This document shows positions 11,731 to 21,974 of a stretch of 64,000 bases of DNA, one piece after another. The DNA comes from Deinococcus frigens DSM 12807. GTDB taxonomy: Bacteria > Deinococcota > Deinococci > Deinococcales > Deinococcaceae. A model generated the notes under the pieces. That model saw only the letters and a list, made by a program, of their open reading frames with translations, had not been told where the DNA came from and did not search any database. The position numbers were made by a program, and so were the translations under genes. Positions within the stretch are counted from its first letter, which is position 1. Each line of letters begins with the position of its first letter. The stretch is taken from assembly GCF_000701425.1 (NCBI RefSeq), contig NZ_JNIW01000008.1, positions 33,479 through 97,478 of the forward strand. Direction: 5' to 3'.

Positions 11731-13294
11731 AATTCAGGATTACCGCCCCCAGCCCTTCATCGACTTCACCCAGCCTGAAAACGTTCAGGCTTACGAGGCC
11801 GCCCTCAAAAAGGTCCGCGCCGAGCTGCTGGGCAAGCACTACCCGATGGTCATCGACGGCGAGCGCGTGGACACCGAGGAGAAGCTGACCTCCCTGAATC
11901 CCTGCGACACCTCCGAAGTGGTGGGAACGACGGCCAGAGCCACCATTCAGGACGCCGAACGCGCCTTGCAGGGGGCGTGGAAGGCGTTCGAGACGTGGAA
12001 AACCTGGGAGATGGACGCCCGCGCCCGCATTCTGCTGAAGGCGGCGGCCATCCTCAAGCGCCGCCACCTGGAAGCCTGCGCCCTGATGAGCATCGAGGTG
12101 GGCAAGAACTACGCCGAGGCCGATGTGGAGGTGGCCGAGGCCATCGACTTCCTGGAGTATTACGCCCGCAGCGCCATGAAGTATTCAGGCTTCGGCAGCA
12201 GCGAGACCACTTGGTTCGAGGGCGAGGAAAACGGCCTGATGTCGCTGCCCCTCGGCGTGGGGGTGTCCATCAGCCCCTGGAATTTCCCCTGCGCCATCTT
12301 CCTGGGCATGCTGGCCGCCCCTATCGTGGTGGGCAACTGCGTGATCGCCAAACCCGCCGAGGACGCGGGACTCATCGCCGGATTCATCGCCGACATCATG
12401 TATGAGGCTGGCCTGCCCGCCGGGGTGCTGCAATTCCTGCCAGGGGTGGGCAAGGACGTGGGCGAGTACCTGACCACGCACGCCAGGACGCGCTTTATCA
12501 CCTTCACCGGCAGCCGCGCCGTGGGCCTGCACATCAACGAGGTGGCCGCCAGGGTGCAGCCCGGCCAGAAGTGGATCAAGAAAGTGGTGCTGGAGCTGGG
12601 CGGCAAGGACGGCATGATCGTGGACGAGACCGCCGATCTGGACGTGGCGATCACGGCAGCCGTGCAGGGCGCATTCGGCTTCAACGGCCAGAAATGCAGC
12701 GCCATGAGCCGCCTGATCGTGGTGGACGCCGTGTACGACGACGTGGTCAACGGCTTCGTGGAACGCGCGGGCAAGCTGAAGATGGGCACGGGCGAGGAAA
12801 ACGCCAACGTGACCGCCGTGGTCAACGGGATGAGCTTCGACAAGATCAAGGGCTACCTGGAGATTGCGCCGCAGGAGGGCAAGGTGCTGCTGGGCGGCGA
12901 GGCTCCCGGCGAGTGCAACGGCAAACAGGGCTACTACGTGCAGGCCACCATTGTCGGAGACGTGAAGCGCGACGCCCGTCTGGCGCAGGAGGAAATCTTC
13001 GGACCAGTGATCTCGGTCATTCGTGCAAAGGACTGGGCCGACGCGCTTGCTATTGCCAACTCCACCGAGTACGGCCTGACCGGCGGCGTGTGCAGCCGCG
13101 ACCGCGACCGGCTGGAGCAGGCGCGCCGGGAGTTCGAGGTGGGCAACCTGTACTTCAACCGCAAGATCACCGGGGCCATCGTGGGCGTGCAGCCCTTCGG
13201 CGGCTACAACATGAGCGGCACGGACTCCAAGGCGGGCGGGCCAGATTACCTGGCGAACTTCATGCAGCTCAAGACGGTGACAGAACGTTGGTAA
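11723..13294 (+). CDS. 1-pyrroline-5-carboxylate (glutamate semialdehyde) dehydrogenase
   Basis: A 523-residue aldehyde dehydrogenase that converts P5C/glutamate semialdehyde to glutamate with NAD+, the second step of proline degradation. Key motifs are [32 protein letters not shown] (general-base glutamate) and [13 protein letters not shown] (catalytic cysteine), with the C-terminal [20 protein letters not shown] stands eight bases before ATG 11723; the longer frame upstream is only the shadow of the preceding gene. It is the last gene of the operon and is followed by a terminator. Confidence 0.95.
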   Translation: MLKIQDYRPQPFIDFTQPENVQAYEAALKKVRAELLGKHYPMVIDGERVDTEEKLTSLNPCDTSEVVGTTARATIQDAERALQGAWKAFETWKTWEMDARARILLKAAAILKRRHLEACALMSIEVGKNYAEADVEVAEAIDFLEYYARSAMKYSGFGSSETTWFEGEENGLMSLPLGVGVSISPWNFPCAIFLGMLAAPIVVGNCVIAKPAEDAGLIAGFIADIMYEAGLPAGVLQFLPGVGKDVGEYLTTHARTRFITFTGSRAVGLHINEVAARVQPGQKWIKKVVLELGGKDGMIVDETADLDVAITAAVQGAFGFNGQKCSAMSRLIVVDAVYDDVVNGFVERAGKLKMGTGEENANVTAVVNGMSFDKIKGYLEIAPQEGKVLLGGEAPGECNGKQGYYVQATIVGDVKRDARLAQEEIFGPVISVIRAKDWADALAIANSTEYGLTGGVCSRDRDRLEQARREFEVGNLYFNRKITGAIVGVQPFGGYNMSGTDSKAGGPDYLANFMQLKTVTERW

Positions 13295-13334
13295 CGAACG
13301 CTCCGTCGACTTCTCAACCTGACAGGTCGTTCCA

Positions 13335-13364
13335 CCCTCTCCATGACGGGGAGGGCTTTTTTAA
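13335..13364 (+). terminator. Intrinsic terminator after the proline operon
   Basis: CCCTCTCC and GGGGAGGG form an 8-bp stem (one G-T pair) around a short ATGAC loop, followed by C and six T. Confidence 0.85.
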
Positions 13365-13772
13365 TCTGCACGGCCCATCTGTCCTTCTCTGCGCCACCCA
13401 GTTCCAATTTGTGAGAATGTCTGAGGCGTAAATGAGGCTTCAGATGATCCGTAATTTTACATCTGAAGCGCACGCGAGGTCGGTCCTCTGCCAAACTGAC
13501 TGCCATCATATCATGAGTTCCGGCGTCCTACGGCTGAGAAACAGGTGTGAAATAGACTCGCTCTAATATGTCTAGACAAGACCCTTACCTGTAGGAAGGG
13601 TCACACTAACATTGTCCATCTTCAACGCAGTTCAATGTTTCCGGATGACAGCATGCCGGGTGAGTCAACTCCTTGACCGCTCTCTCTGTCAGAGTTTCGC
13701 ATCCGTTGCCTCTTGTGAACCTTCTCAGCCGTGCCTGGCCCAGGGCACCGCGCATTTTTTCAGGAGAACGCC
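13365..13772. other. Noncoding stretch with three hairpins upstream of the subtilase
   Basis: About 400 bases with no credible reading frame and lower GC than its surroundings. It holds a 10-bp perfect inverted repeat (GCTTCAGATG at 13437-13446 with CATCTGAAGC at 13460-13469), a second stem (GACCCTT at 13580-13586 with AAGGGTC at 13596-13602, extended by CCT/AGG), and a small hairpin at 13731-13748 followed by six T just before the subtilase Shine-Dalgarno. A TAATAT box at 13564-13569 could drive a transcript that begins near the second stem. It may contain a small RNA or the 5' UTR of the protease. Confidence 0.4.
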
Positions 13773-15524
13773 ATGACCTATTCACGCTCCCTGCTGGCCG
13801 CCACCCTCGCCCTGACCCTCGCCGCGTGCGGGCAGCAGCCGCAGGTGTCCGCTCCCACCGCGTCCACTCCGGCAGCCAGCCCCTCCGCGAACGACGAGGT
13901 CATCGGCGGCGCGTACCTGATCGGGTTCAAGCAGGACGCGCTGAGGGTGCAGGACCTGGGTCAGCAGGCTGTTCTCCAGGTGCAGGCGATCACGGCGGCG
14001 GGCGGCACCCTGACCGGCCAGTGGACCGACATCAGCGCCGCCGCCGCCCGGCTTTCCCCGGCGGCGCTGGCGAAGTTGCAGGCCAATCCACTGGTGGAAT
14101 ACGTGGAGCCGGACCTGCTGCGCTACGCCCTGGGCAGCCGCAGCGGCGGCACAGACGCGCAGGCCAGTCAGGGCAAGGCCGGACTGAGTGCACAGAACTT
14201 GCAGGCACAGGACCTCTATACGGCCAGCGGCGAGACCACCTGGGGCGACGCGGCGCTGCGGGTCCCCACCCTGCGGACGTCGGGCTACACCGGTGCGGGT
14301 GCGGCGGTGTGTATCACCGATACCGGCATCGACGGCAACCACCCCGAATTTCAGCGCAAGCTCAAGGGCTTCAAGAACTTCATCACCACCGAGACCAACC
14401 GCAATGATCCTTATGCCCTGAACGACGTGTCCCACCACGGCACGCACGTTTCCGGAACCGTCTTCGCGCAGTACGGGGCGGGGACCGGGGCCAGCGGCCT
14501 GCAAGCGGGTCAGGACCCGAACGGCGTGGGCGGCGTCGCCAGCGGCATCAACCTGTACATGGCCCGCGTACTGGGCGACAGCGGCAGCGGCAGCAGCAGC
14601 GGCATCATCAACGGCGTGAACTGGTGCGTGTCTCAGCTCAAGTCCCAGGGCGGCACCGAGGCCAAGGTCGTGGTCAGCATGAGCCTGGGCGGCGGGCGCA
14701 AGAGCCGGACCGAGGACCGCGCCTACAGCTCGGCCTACAGCAAGGGCGCATTGATCGTCGCGGCAACGGGCAATGACGGGGCCGCAGTGTCTTACCCTGC
14801 CGCGTACTCCAGCGTGGTGGCCATCGGGGCTACCGATATCAACGACGCCAAGGCCGACTTCTCCAACTTTGGCCCTGAGGTGGATTTGGTCGGGCCGGGC
14901 GTGGACGTGCTGAGCAGCATTCCGCTGGGACAGGGCGTGGCGGCGACGGCGAGCGGCGGCGGCGTGGCTTTCAGCGACGTGCAGGCGGCGGACCTGAGCG
15001 GCAAGGGAACCGTCAGCGGTACGGTGGTGGCTGCGGGCGGCACCAACAACGAGTTCTGCGGCGCTGGCACCCGCAACGCGGCCCTGGGCGGCAAGATCGC
15101 CCTGATCTCGCGCGGAAGCTGCTCGTTTGAGGAAAAGACCGCCAATGCCGTGGGCAGCGGCGCAACCGCCGTCCTGATCTACAACAACGTGGCGGGCAGC
15201 CTGGGCATGAGCCTGACCAACGCCTACACCGTGCCGGTGGCCGGACTGACCCAGGCCGACGGCACCGGCCTGCTGGGCAAACTGCCCACCACGGGCACGG
15301 TCAGCGTGACCGGGGCCGACTACGAATACTTCAACGGCACCAGCATGGCCACCCCGCACGTCAGCGCTGCCGCCGCCGTGGTCTGGGCCGCCAAACCCAC
15401 CCTGAGCAACACCCAGCTCCTGAGCCTGCTCAAGTCCACCGCCAGGGACCTGGGGCCAGCGGGCCGGGACAACAACTTCGGATATGGTCTGGTCAACCCG
15501 GTCAAGGCCATCACCGGACAATAA
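13773..15524 (+). CDS. Lipoprotein subtilisin-like serine protease with PA insert
   Basis: A 583-residue secreted peptidase of family S8. A lipoprotein signal ends in LTLAAC, lipidated at C19. An I9-type propeptide follows (GAYLIGFKQ... VEYVEPD). The catalytic triad is D183 (ITDTGID), H222 (HHGTHVSGTV) and S524 (GTSMATPHVSA). A protease-associated domain is inserted between H and S (about residues 405-500), with CGAGTRNAALGGKIALISRG. It would be anchored on the cell envelope and digest external protein. ATG 13773 follows CAGGAG. It stands alone between two terminators or hairpins. Confidence 0.93.
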   Translation: MTYSRSLLAATLALTLAACGQQPQVSAPTASTPAASPSANDEVIGGAYLIGFKQDALRVQDLGQQAVLQVQAITAAGGTLTGQWTDISAAAARLSPAALAKLQANPLVEYVEPDLLRYALGSRSGGTDAQASQGKAGLSAQNLQAQDLYTASGETTWGDAALRVPTLRTSGYTGAGAAVCITDTGIDGNHPEFQRKLKGFKNFITTETNRNDPYALNDVSHHGTHVSGTVFAQYGAGTGASGLQAGQDPNGVGGVASGINLYMARVLGDSGSGSSSGIINGVNWCVSQLKSQGGTEAKVVVSMSLGGGRKSRTEDRAYSSAYSKGALIVAATGNDGAAVSYPAAYSSVVAIGATDINDAKADFSNFGPEVDLVGPGVDVLSSIPLGQGVAATASGGGVAFSDVQAADLSGKGTVSGTVVAAGGTNNEFCGAGTRNAALGGKIALISRGSCSFEEKTANAVGSGATAVLIYNNVAGSLGMSLTNAYTVPVAGLTQADGTGLLGKLPTTGTVSVTGADYEYFNGTSMATPHVSAAAAVVWAAKPTLSNTQLLSLLKSTARDLGPAGRDNNFGYGLVNPVKAITGQ

Positions 15525-15541
15525 AATTCATCTACAACAGT

Positions 15542-15579
15542 GGCCGCCCGGAGGAATGGGCGGCCTCCTCTCTTTCACC
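15542..15579 (+). terminator. Terminator after the subtilase gene
   Basis: GGCCGCCC (15542-15549) and GGGCGGCC (15558-15565) form a perfect 8-bp stem, followed by TCCTCTCTTT. The tail overlaps the 3' end of the convergent oxidoreductase gene. Confidence 0.8.
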
Positions 15580-16939
15580 GTCGGTGCTGGCTCAGCAACC
15601 CGTCCACCATCAATGCTCCGCCCAGAATCGCCGGGATGCCACCGCCGGGGTGTATGCCCGCGCCAACTTGCCACAGCCGGGGCGCTAGGCGGTAGGGCTG
15701 CGGGTGCAGGGGGCCGCCGCGCCAGACGGGCAGGGCCGCACCGTAAATTGCGCCGCCGGGGTGGCCGCCCGCCGCGTAGTGTTCGGGGGTCAGGGCCAGA
15801 ACTTCGTCGGCAGACGCCAGCAGACCCGGCACGCCCAGCCGCCGCTCTACCCGCTCCACCTGACCCCGGACCCAGGGATGCCCCAGCCCCAGCGGGCGCG
15901 CGGTGGCGGGCGCGGTCAGCAGGACGGCCAGCCTGCGCCCCTCGGCGTGAACGAGGGCCAGCGTGTCGGGCGGCAACGCTCCGGAACGGATGGCAGTGCG
16001 GAAGGTCTGGAAGTCGGACGGCGGAAGAACAGAAGTGGCGGGCAACGGCGCTGGTTCGGGCAATGCTGCGTAGATCGCCACGCCGCTGACCGTGCGTTTC
16101 GAGGTGGGCGAGTGGGCGCGCAATCCGCGCAATCTCGCCAGTCGGTGTGGGTCTAGCGCACTCACCAGCAGGTCATGGCGGGCCATCTCGCCGCCGCTCA
16201 GGGCAAGGGTGGAAGTGGCAGATCGGACTCGCGTAACCTCCACACCTTCCCAGACTGCCACGCCACGCGCCGCAGCGAAGCCCAACAGCACGTCCAGCAA
16301 AGTCCCCATCCCGCCGGCAGGCCGGTACACTTCTGCGCCGACCAGCGCCGGAATCAGGGCGTACAGGGCGGGGGCATCGGCAGGCGACAGACCCGCATTC
16401 AGGGCGTGCGTGCGAATGGCGTGGGCCAGCGCGGGCGGAAACTGCTGGGCGCGAATCCAGCCCTCGGCGGTCAGGTGCGGGCCAACCACCGCAAACAGCG
16501 CCCGGCTGGCCCGCAGAAAAACTGGATCGGTCAGGCGCGGCGGCGTGATCAGCAGCGGGACGATCTGGGGCGCGAGGGGCCGCACTTTGGCGCAGTACGC
16601 GCGCCAGGCCGCGTCAAGCGGGTGACCCGGCGGCACAGGCAGCGGCACCGGGCCGAGTGGGGTGTAGTGAAGGCCCAGGCCACCGGGCAGCGGCTGAAGA
16701 CCGAGCGGATCTGCCTCCCCCAGCCGTTCGAGAAATGCCATCCACACACCCGGAAACGTGAAGAGGCTGGGGCCAGTATCGAAACTCAGGCCGCCTGCCT
16801 CTTCCCGGCGCAGTTTGCCGCCCGCGCGGTCCCGCTCGTACACGCTGACGCGGTGGCCCCGCCCTGCCAGCAGACACGCCAGCGCCAGCCCGGCCAGCCC
16901 GCCGCCCAGAATACCGACGCCCAGGATGCCGCCGCTCAA
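15575..16939 (-). CDS. FAD-dependent carotenoid-type oxidoreductase (CrtI/CrtD-like)
   Basis: A protein of about 454 residues with an N-terminal FAD motif [18 protein letters not shown] and the following [11 protein letters not shown], as in phytoene desaturase-like enzymes. The C-terminal [17 protein letters not shown] is the second conserved FAD-binding region of the family. These enzymes desaturate or isomerise carotenoid chains. The start is uncertain: TTG 16939 lies eight bases after the prenyltransferase stop, while GTG 16963 would overlap it. It is co-directional with the UbiA gene and probably co-transcribed. The exact reaction cannot be read from sequence; a CrtD-type 3,4-desaturase is a reasonable guess. 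Confidence 0.82.
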   Translation of the reverse strand: MSGGILGVGILGGGLAGLALACLLAGRGHRVSVYERDRAGGKLRREEAGGLSFDTGPSLFTFPGVWMAFLERLGEADPLGLQPLPGGLGLHYTPLGPVPLPVPPGHPLDAAWRAYCAKVRPLAPQIVPLLITPPRLTDPVFLRASRALFAVVGPHLTAEGWIRAQQFPPALAHAIRTHALNAGLSPADAPALYALIPALVGAEVYRPAGGMGTLLDVLLGFAAARGVAVWEGVEVTRVRSATSTLALSGGEMARHDLLVSALDPHRLARLRGLRAHSPTSKRTVSGVAIYAALPEPAPLPATSVLPPSDFQTFRTAIRSGALPPDTLALVHAEGRRLAVLLTAPATARPLGLGHPWVRGQVERVERRLGVPGLLASADEVLALTPEHYAAGGHPGGAIYGAALPVWRGGPLHPQPYRLAPRLWQVGAGIHPGGGIPAILGGALMVDGLLSQHRR

Positions 16940-16947
16940 ATCCGACT

Positions 16948-17850
<903 letters not shown>

Positions 17851-17981
17851 TCAAAGTTCATTGTAGAAGACGCAGTCAGGGGTGGATGCCCCGGTCTTGC
17901 TAGGATGGCACTCCTGATGACCTCCTGGCCGCTCCCGCACGCGTTCTTTTATCTTTACCACCCGTCTATGGACGTGGGCCG

Positions 17982-18923
17982 TTGAGCGGCGGCCTGGTCG
18001 CCCTGCTCGACGATGTGGCCGCCCTGGCCAAACTGGCCGCCGCCTCCATCGACGACATCGGCGCGGCGGCCAGCAAGGCGGGCGTCAAGGCCATTGGCGT
18101 GGTGGTGGACGACACGGCGGTCACGCCCCGCTACGTCACCGGCTTCACGCCAGAGCGCGAGCTGCCGATCATCTGGCGCATCGCCAAGGGATCGCTGAAG
18201 AACAAGATCGTCTTTATTCTGCCCGCTGCGCTGCTCCTGAGCCAGTTCTTGCCGTGGGCACTCAATCCCCTGCTGATGGTGGGCGGGGCGTATCTGTGTT
18301 TCGAGGGCGCGGAAAAGCTCTACGAGGCCACACTGGGCCACCACGACACGGCGCAGGAAGAGGTCATCAAGCTGAGCAGCGCCGACCACGAGGAAAAGAT
18401 GGTCTCCGGCGCGATCCGCACCGATTTCATTCTGTCGGCAGAAATCATGGCGATCTCGCTGGCCGAGGTGGCGGACCAGGCATTCTTCGCGCGCGCGCTG
18501 ATCCTGGTGGTGGTGGCCTTGATGATCACGACGCTGGTGTACGGCGTGGTGGGCCTGATCGTCAAGACCGACGACTTTGGCGTGCGGCTGGCCGCCAGCG
18601 GTTCCAAGGCGGCCCAGGCGCTGGGGCGCGGGCTGGTCAAAGGCATGCCCATCGTCATGGCGGCCCTCTCGGTGATCGGCACGGCGGCCATGCTGTGGGT
18701 GGGTGGCCACATCATCATCGACGGGCTGGATAAGTTTGGCTTGACCTGGCCCGCCCACACCCTGCACGAGATTTCGCTGGCGGCAGGCCACGCCATTCCG
18801 TTTGCCCAGGGCCTGGTGGAGTGGCTGGTAGAAACGCTGGGGTCCGCCCTCGTGGGCGTGCTGCTGGGCGGGATGATTGTGGCGGCGCTGCACCTGCGGC
18901 CAAAGAAGGCTGCGGCACACTGA
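17982..18923 (+). CDS. DUF808 (YedI-like) inner membrane protein
   Basis: A 313-residue protein with a conserved family N-terminus (SGGLVALLDDVAALAKLAAASIDDIGAAASKAG), VVDDTAVTPRYVTG, and then four to six membrane helices. The family is widespread but its function is unknown. The start is TTG 17982, as the conserved N-terminus begins right there; no Shine-Dalgarno is visible. Confidence 0.88.
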   Translation: MSGGLVALLDDVAALAKLAAASIDDIGAAASKAGVKAIGVVVDDTAVTPRYVTGFTPERELPIIWRIAKGSLKNKIVFILPAALLLSQFLPWALNPLLMVGGAYLCFEGAEKLYEATLGHHDTAQEEVIKLSSADHEEKMVSGAIRTDFILSAEIMAISLAEVADQAFFARALILVVVALMITTLVYGVVGLIVKTDDFGVRLAASGSKAAQALGRGLVKGMPIVMAALSVIGTAAMLWVGGHIIIDGLDKFGLTWPAHTLHEISLAAGHAIPFAQGLVEWLVETLGSALVGVLLGGMIVAALHLRPKKAAAH

Positions 18924-18987
18924 GGCAGGTCGGCAAAATTCACTCACTCCGTTCGGTCAAGAGTGAGCAACTCTTTTGACCAATGCG

Positions 18988-19857
18988 CTAGGTGCGGTCC
19001 ATCAGCCACTGCACCAGCGCCGCCCGGATTTCCTCACGGGGTTCGTCGTTCAGCAGTTCGTGGTAGCCGCCGTCTTGCAAGATCAATGTCTTGTCCGGGC
19101 TAGCAATGGTGTCGGTAAAGCGCACGCTGCCCGCCGGATCAGTGATTTTATCTGCCGTGCCGTGGAAGACCAGAGTGGGCAAGGTCCAGTTGGGATACTC
19201 GGCCCAGAGCTTGTGGCTCAGGCCCAGCAGGGTGGCGGCAGTCAGGGCGCGGACCTTGCCGTGGTACATCAGTTCATCGGCCTCGTAGGCAGCCACCTCA
19301 TCGGCCAGGCGGGACAGGTGGCCGGTGCCCAGATCGCTGACCGGCGCGACGGGGGCCACCTTTGCCAGCAGTGGGGCCAGCGCCTTGAGCCAGGCGGGTT
19401 CGTCCTCTCCCACCAGCAGGGAAGGGCTGGAAAGTATGACGCCCGAGAGCCCACGCGGATCGCGGGACGCGCTGGCCGCCGTGACCAGGCCGCCCATGCT
19501 GTGGCCCAGCGCGAACAGCGGCAGCGGCGAATCGTCGCCGGGGCGGCCCCGCAGCGCCTCGCGGGCCTTGAGGTGATCGCCTACCAGCACGTTCAGGTCC
19601 ACCACCGCCCGCCTGCCTTCCGAGTGGCCGTGGCCGCGCTGATCATAGCTGTAGACGGTAAAACCCGCCGCTGCCAGCGTGGGAATCAGGGCGTGGTAGC
19701 GCTCGACGTAACGGCCAGCGTATTCGCCGACGCCGTGCGAGATCAGCACCGCGCCGCGCGGACTCTGCGCCGTCCAGATATAGCCGCTGACCGGCGCACC
19801 CGGCACTTTCCATTGTTGATACGGCCATTGTTGATGCGGCCACTGTTGATGGTTCAT
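18988..19857 (-). CDS. Alpha/beta hydrolase, monoacylglycerol lipase-like
   Basis: A 289-residue serine hydrolase. The nucleophile elbow is GHSMGG, the oxyanion region [11 protein letters not shown] and the family motif [11 protein letters not shown] match monoacylglycerol lipases, and the acid and histidine are in [10 protein letters not shown] and [10 protein letters not shown]. It probably cleaves lipid esters in the cytoplasm. The N-terminus carries three near-identical pentads built on QQWP (residues 3-16) encoded by 15-bp DNA repeats. ATG 19857 has TACACT seven bases upstream (leaderless type), which excludes the longer upstream frame. Confidence 0.9.
   Translation of the reverse strand: MNHQQWPHQQWPYQQWKVPGAPVSGYIWTAQSPRGAVLISHGVGEYAGRYVERYHALIPTLAAAGFTVYSYDQRGHGHSEGRRAVVDLNVLVGDHLKAREALRGRPGDDSPLPLFALGHSMGGLVTAASASRDPRGLSGVILSSPSLLVGEDEPAWLKALAPLLAKVAPVAPVSDLGTGHLSRLADEVAAYEADELMYHGKVRALTAATLLGLSHKLWAEYPNWTLPTLVFHGTADKITDPAGSVRFTDTIASPDKTLILQDGGYHELLNDEPREEIRAALVQWLMDRT
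19811..19855 (-). repeat. Three tandem 15-bp repeats at the start of the hydrolase gene
   Basis: On the plus strand the units are CATTGTTGATACGGC, CATTGTTGATGCGGC and a diverged CACTGTTGATGGTTC. They keep the frame and give the repeated QQW(P)(H/Y) peptide immediately after the start codon, so copy-number change would lengthen or shorten the N-terminus by five residues. Confidence 0.8.
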
Positions 19858-19942
19858 GGGCCGGAGTGTAGCGCTCCCCTGATAAAGCCTGCGTAAACCA
19901 CCGTCGTCACGGTCCAGGCGGTTGGCGCGGCAGACTAGGCAG

Positions 19943-20380
19943 ATGGCAGACATTGCGAGAAAGGCGAACGCCCAGTGGATGGGAGACCTCAAGAACGGCA
20001 AGGGCAACATCAGCACCGAGAGCGGTACGGTGGACAAGGCGCAGTATTCGTTCAGCACGCGCTTTGAAAACGGCACCGGCACCAACCCGGAGGAGCTGCT
20101 GGCCGCCGCGCACGCGGGCTGCTTCACCATGCAACTGTGTGCCCTGCTGGCGGGCGACGGTCACGATCCCCAGGACGTGCGCACGGCAGCCACCTGCGAG
20201 ATGGTCAAGGAGGGGAACGGCTTCAAGGTCAGCGCCATGAAACTCAGCGTGCGCGGCAAGGTGGGCAGCATTGACCAGGCCGAATTTGAAAAGCATGTTC
20301 AGCAGGCCGCCGAGACGTGTCCGCTGAGCAAGGTCATGCAGGGCAACGTGAAAATCACGCACGAGGCTGTGCTGGAATAG
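19943..20380 (+). CDS. OsmC family peroxiredoxin
   Basis: A 145-residue thiol peroxidase that reduces organic hydroperoxides. The paired catalytic cysteines are in [10 protein letters not shown] and AAETCPLSK, with the family block [21 protein letters not shown] use ATG 19943; the frame also opens at TTG 19922. It is divergent to the hydrolase gene, separated by about 85 bases. A hairpin followed by T5 lies after the stop. Confidence 0.93.
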   Translation: MADIARKANAQWMGDLKNGKGNISTESGTVDKAQYSFSTRFENGTGTNPEELLAAAHAGCFTMQLCALLAGDGHDPQDVRTAATCEMVKEGNGFKVSAMKLSVRGKVGSIDQAEFEKHVQQAAETCPLSKVMQGNVKITHEAVLE

Positions 20381-20400
20381 CAATCAGAGGACGAGAACGA

Positions 20401-20430
20401 GCGCTCCGCTTCGGCTGGGGCGTTTTTGTT
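20401..20430 (+). terminator. Likely terminator after osmC-like gene
   Basis: CGCTCC and GGGGCG form a short stem (with a G-T pair) around a CTTCG-containing loop, followed by five T. Confidence 0.6.
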
Positions 20431-20487
20431 TGCCCATCTGCCAGGTGGCCGATGCGTCCGCCCCTGTCTCGCAGCTAGGCTGAACAC

Positions 20488-21042
20488 ATGAGTCACCTCT
20501 TTTACCTCGTCGGGCCGCCGGGCAGCGGCAAACGCACCGTGGGCAAGGCACTCTCGGCGCTGACCGGCGCGGCGCTGCTGGACAACCATCTGACCAATGA
20601 TCCGGTGTTCCTGGCCGCCGGGGTCAGCAGCGACGGTGAGGTTTCGGCAGAGGTCTGGGAACTGTGTTTCGACGTGCGAGGAGCGGTCCGGGCGGCCATG
20701 CTCCACGCGCCGCCCACGCTGGCGCATATCCTCACCAATTACCTGACGGCAGAGGAATGCGAATGGCGCAATGTGGAACGCCTGCGCGAACTGGCCGCCA
20801 AACGTGGCGTGCCCTTCGTGCCCGTGTGGCTGACCTGCCCACTGCCCGAACTGGAACGCCGGATGCTCTTGCCAGAGCGGGCCGAACGGCTGAAACTGCG
20901 TGACCCGCTGCGCCTGCGCGAGTTGATGGCGAAGGCCGGAAATCTGCCGCCCCCGCCCGACGCGCTGGTGCTGGACACGTCCGCGCTGACGCCAGAGCTA
21001 ACCGCGCGCCGCATCGTCGGATTCATACAGCGGACCGGATGA
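20488..21042 (+). CDS. P-loop kinase-like protein, first of a tandem pair
   Basis: A 184-residue protein with a Walker A motif GPPGSGKRT at residues 9-17 and a following SALTGAALLDNHLTNDPVF block. It resembles small shikimate/gluconate/nucleotide kinases, but I cannot name a substrate. It is about half identical to the next gene over the same blocks (GPPGSGKRTVG, LDNHL.ND, VWL.CPL.ELERR, LRDP). ATG 20488 has TAGGCT six bases upstream (leaderless type). Its stop overlaps the next ATG (ATGA). Confidence 0.8.
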   Translation: MSHLFYLVGPPGSGKRTVGKALSALTGAALLDNHLTNDPVFLAAGVSSDGEVSAEVWELCFDVRGAVRAAMLHAPPTLAHILTNYLTAEECEWRNVERLRELAAKRGVPFVPVWLTCPLPELERRMLLPERAERLKLRDPLRLRELMAKAGNLPPPPDALVLDTSALTPELTARRIVGFIQRTG

Positions 21043-21596
21043 CTCCGCGCGTCTTCCATTTGGTGGGGCCGCCGGGCAGCGGCAAACGGACCGTCGGGCT
21101 GAAACTGTCGGCGCTGACCGGAGCCGTGCTGCTGGATAACCATCTGTTCAATGACGCCGTGTTCAGGCCCTACGGCGCGGACGGCCTGCGTCCCATCCCT
21201 GAGGAGATTCACGCGCTGGCCGCGCAGGTCCGCAAGCTGGGGCTGGAAGCCGCCCGCCTGGCCCCGCGTGACGTGAGCCAGATTTTCACGAGCTATCTGA
21301 CGAACCGCCCGTCTGGGCCAGCCGCCCTGCAACTGGTGCGCGATCTTGCGGCGGCCAGGGGAGCACAGTATCTGCCCGTGTGGCTGGCATGCCCTTTAGA
21401 CGAGTTGGAGCGGCGTCTGCCCCTGCCCGAACGTCTGAAACGGGCGAAACTGCGTGATCCCGCCATCCTGCGTGCCGCCCTCGAAACCTCCGGCCTGCTT
21501 GCCGCGCCGCCAGACGCCATCGGGATCGACACCTCGGCGCTGGCCCCGGCGGACGCGGCGCGGCTGATCGCAGAGCATTCGGGGGCGCTGTTTTGA
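21039..21596 (+). CDS. P-loop kinase-like protein, second of a tandem pair
   Basis: A 185-residue paralogue of the preceding gene with Walker A GPPGSGKRT at residues 9-17 and LLDNHLFNDAVF. The acceptor-binding middle differs clearly from its twin (GADGLRPIPEEI versus GVSSDGEVSAEV), so the two copies may have separate substrates. The ATGA overlap shows they are translated from one mRNA. No function is known. Confidence 0.8.
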   Translation: MTPRVFHLVGPPGSGKRTVGLKLSALTGAVLLDNHLFNDAVFRPYGADGLRPIPEEIHALAAQVRKLGLEAARLAPRDVSQIFTSYLTNRPSGPAALQLVRDLAAARGAQYLPVWLACPLDELERRLPLPERLKRAKLRDPAILRAALETSGLLAAPPDAIGIDTSALAPADAARLIAEHSGALF

Positions 21597-21774
21597 GAAG
21601 CAGCTCTAGCGTCTTCAAAGCGTCCGAGGAACGACCAGCACCGTAAACAAATCGGCCATCGCAGGCCGTCGGGCGCGCAGCGGACGGGCCGCACGTCACG
21701 TCACGGAGCGGGGCACCAGGCAGGACCGCCTATCTCCAACCCCCGCCCCGCGCGCCCGATCCTCCTGCCCCCAA

Positions 21775-21798
21775 GGGGATAGGGGGCTGGGGGCTGGG
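21775..21798 (+). promoter_or_regulatory. G-quadruplex motif upstream of the ilvA leader
   Basis: Four G tracts (4, 5, 5 and 3 G) are separated by loops ATA, CT and CT. It lies about 46 bases upstream of the leader's -10 box. This matches the G3+N1-7 quadruplex rule; whether it folds in the cell is not known. Confidence 0.55.
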
Positions 21799-21843
21799 TC
21801 TCCCTTGTCTACTTCCTGGCCGCCCAACCCCCGCCCTCTCCCC

Positions 21844-21954
21844 TATCCTCACCCTTATGAACGCGGCGCGAATTACCGGCGGCTCAGGGGACAACACCTG
21901 ACAGCCGCCGCGCTGCCCGGAGGTTCCCCCGCCACAGACGCGGGGGCTTTTTTT
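21844..21954 (+). promoter_or_regulatory. ilvA leader: leaderless leader peptide, hairpin and terminator (putative attenuator)
   Basis: TATCCT (21844-21849) is followed after seven bases by a 14-codon frame (ATG 21857 to TGA 21901), encoding MNAARITGGSGDNT. The Ile-Thr codons (21872-21877) reach the foot of a strong hairpin (CGGCGGCTCAGG 21877-21888 with CCTG 21897-21900 and AGCCGCCG 21903-21910). An intrinsic terminator follows (CCCCCGC 21926-21932, GCGGGGG 21940-21946, then T7). AGCCGCCGCG (21903-21912) can also pair, with one mismatch, with CGCGGGGGCT (21939-21948), so alternative folds exist. Ile is the end product controlled by IlvA and Thr its substrate. I found no T-box consensus. The attenuation mechanism is inference. 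Confidence 0.6.
21857..21901 (+). CDS. Putative 14-residue ilvA leader peptide
   Basis: MNAARITGGSGDNT, encoded within the leader described for ilvA. The start is set by a TATCCT box seven bases upstream, the same spacing seen at many leaderless genes in this window. Its end lies inside the first leader hairpin, so a translating ribosome would melt that hairpin. Confidence 0.45.
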   Translation: MNAARITGGSGDNT

Positions 21955-21974
21955 GCCCGATGGAGGACCGACCC

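Noticed and set aside
13365..13772. tRNA or rRNA gene in the noncoding stretch
   Set aside because: No cloverleaf with a TTCRA loop and acceptor stem; the stems do not fit.
21841..21974. T-box riboswitch before ilvA
   Set aside because: No TGGNACC bulge or T-box consensus, and the leader is too short for stem I.
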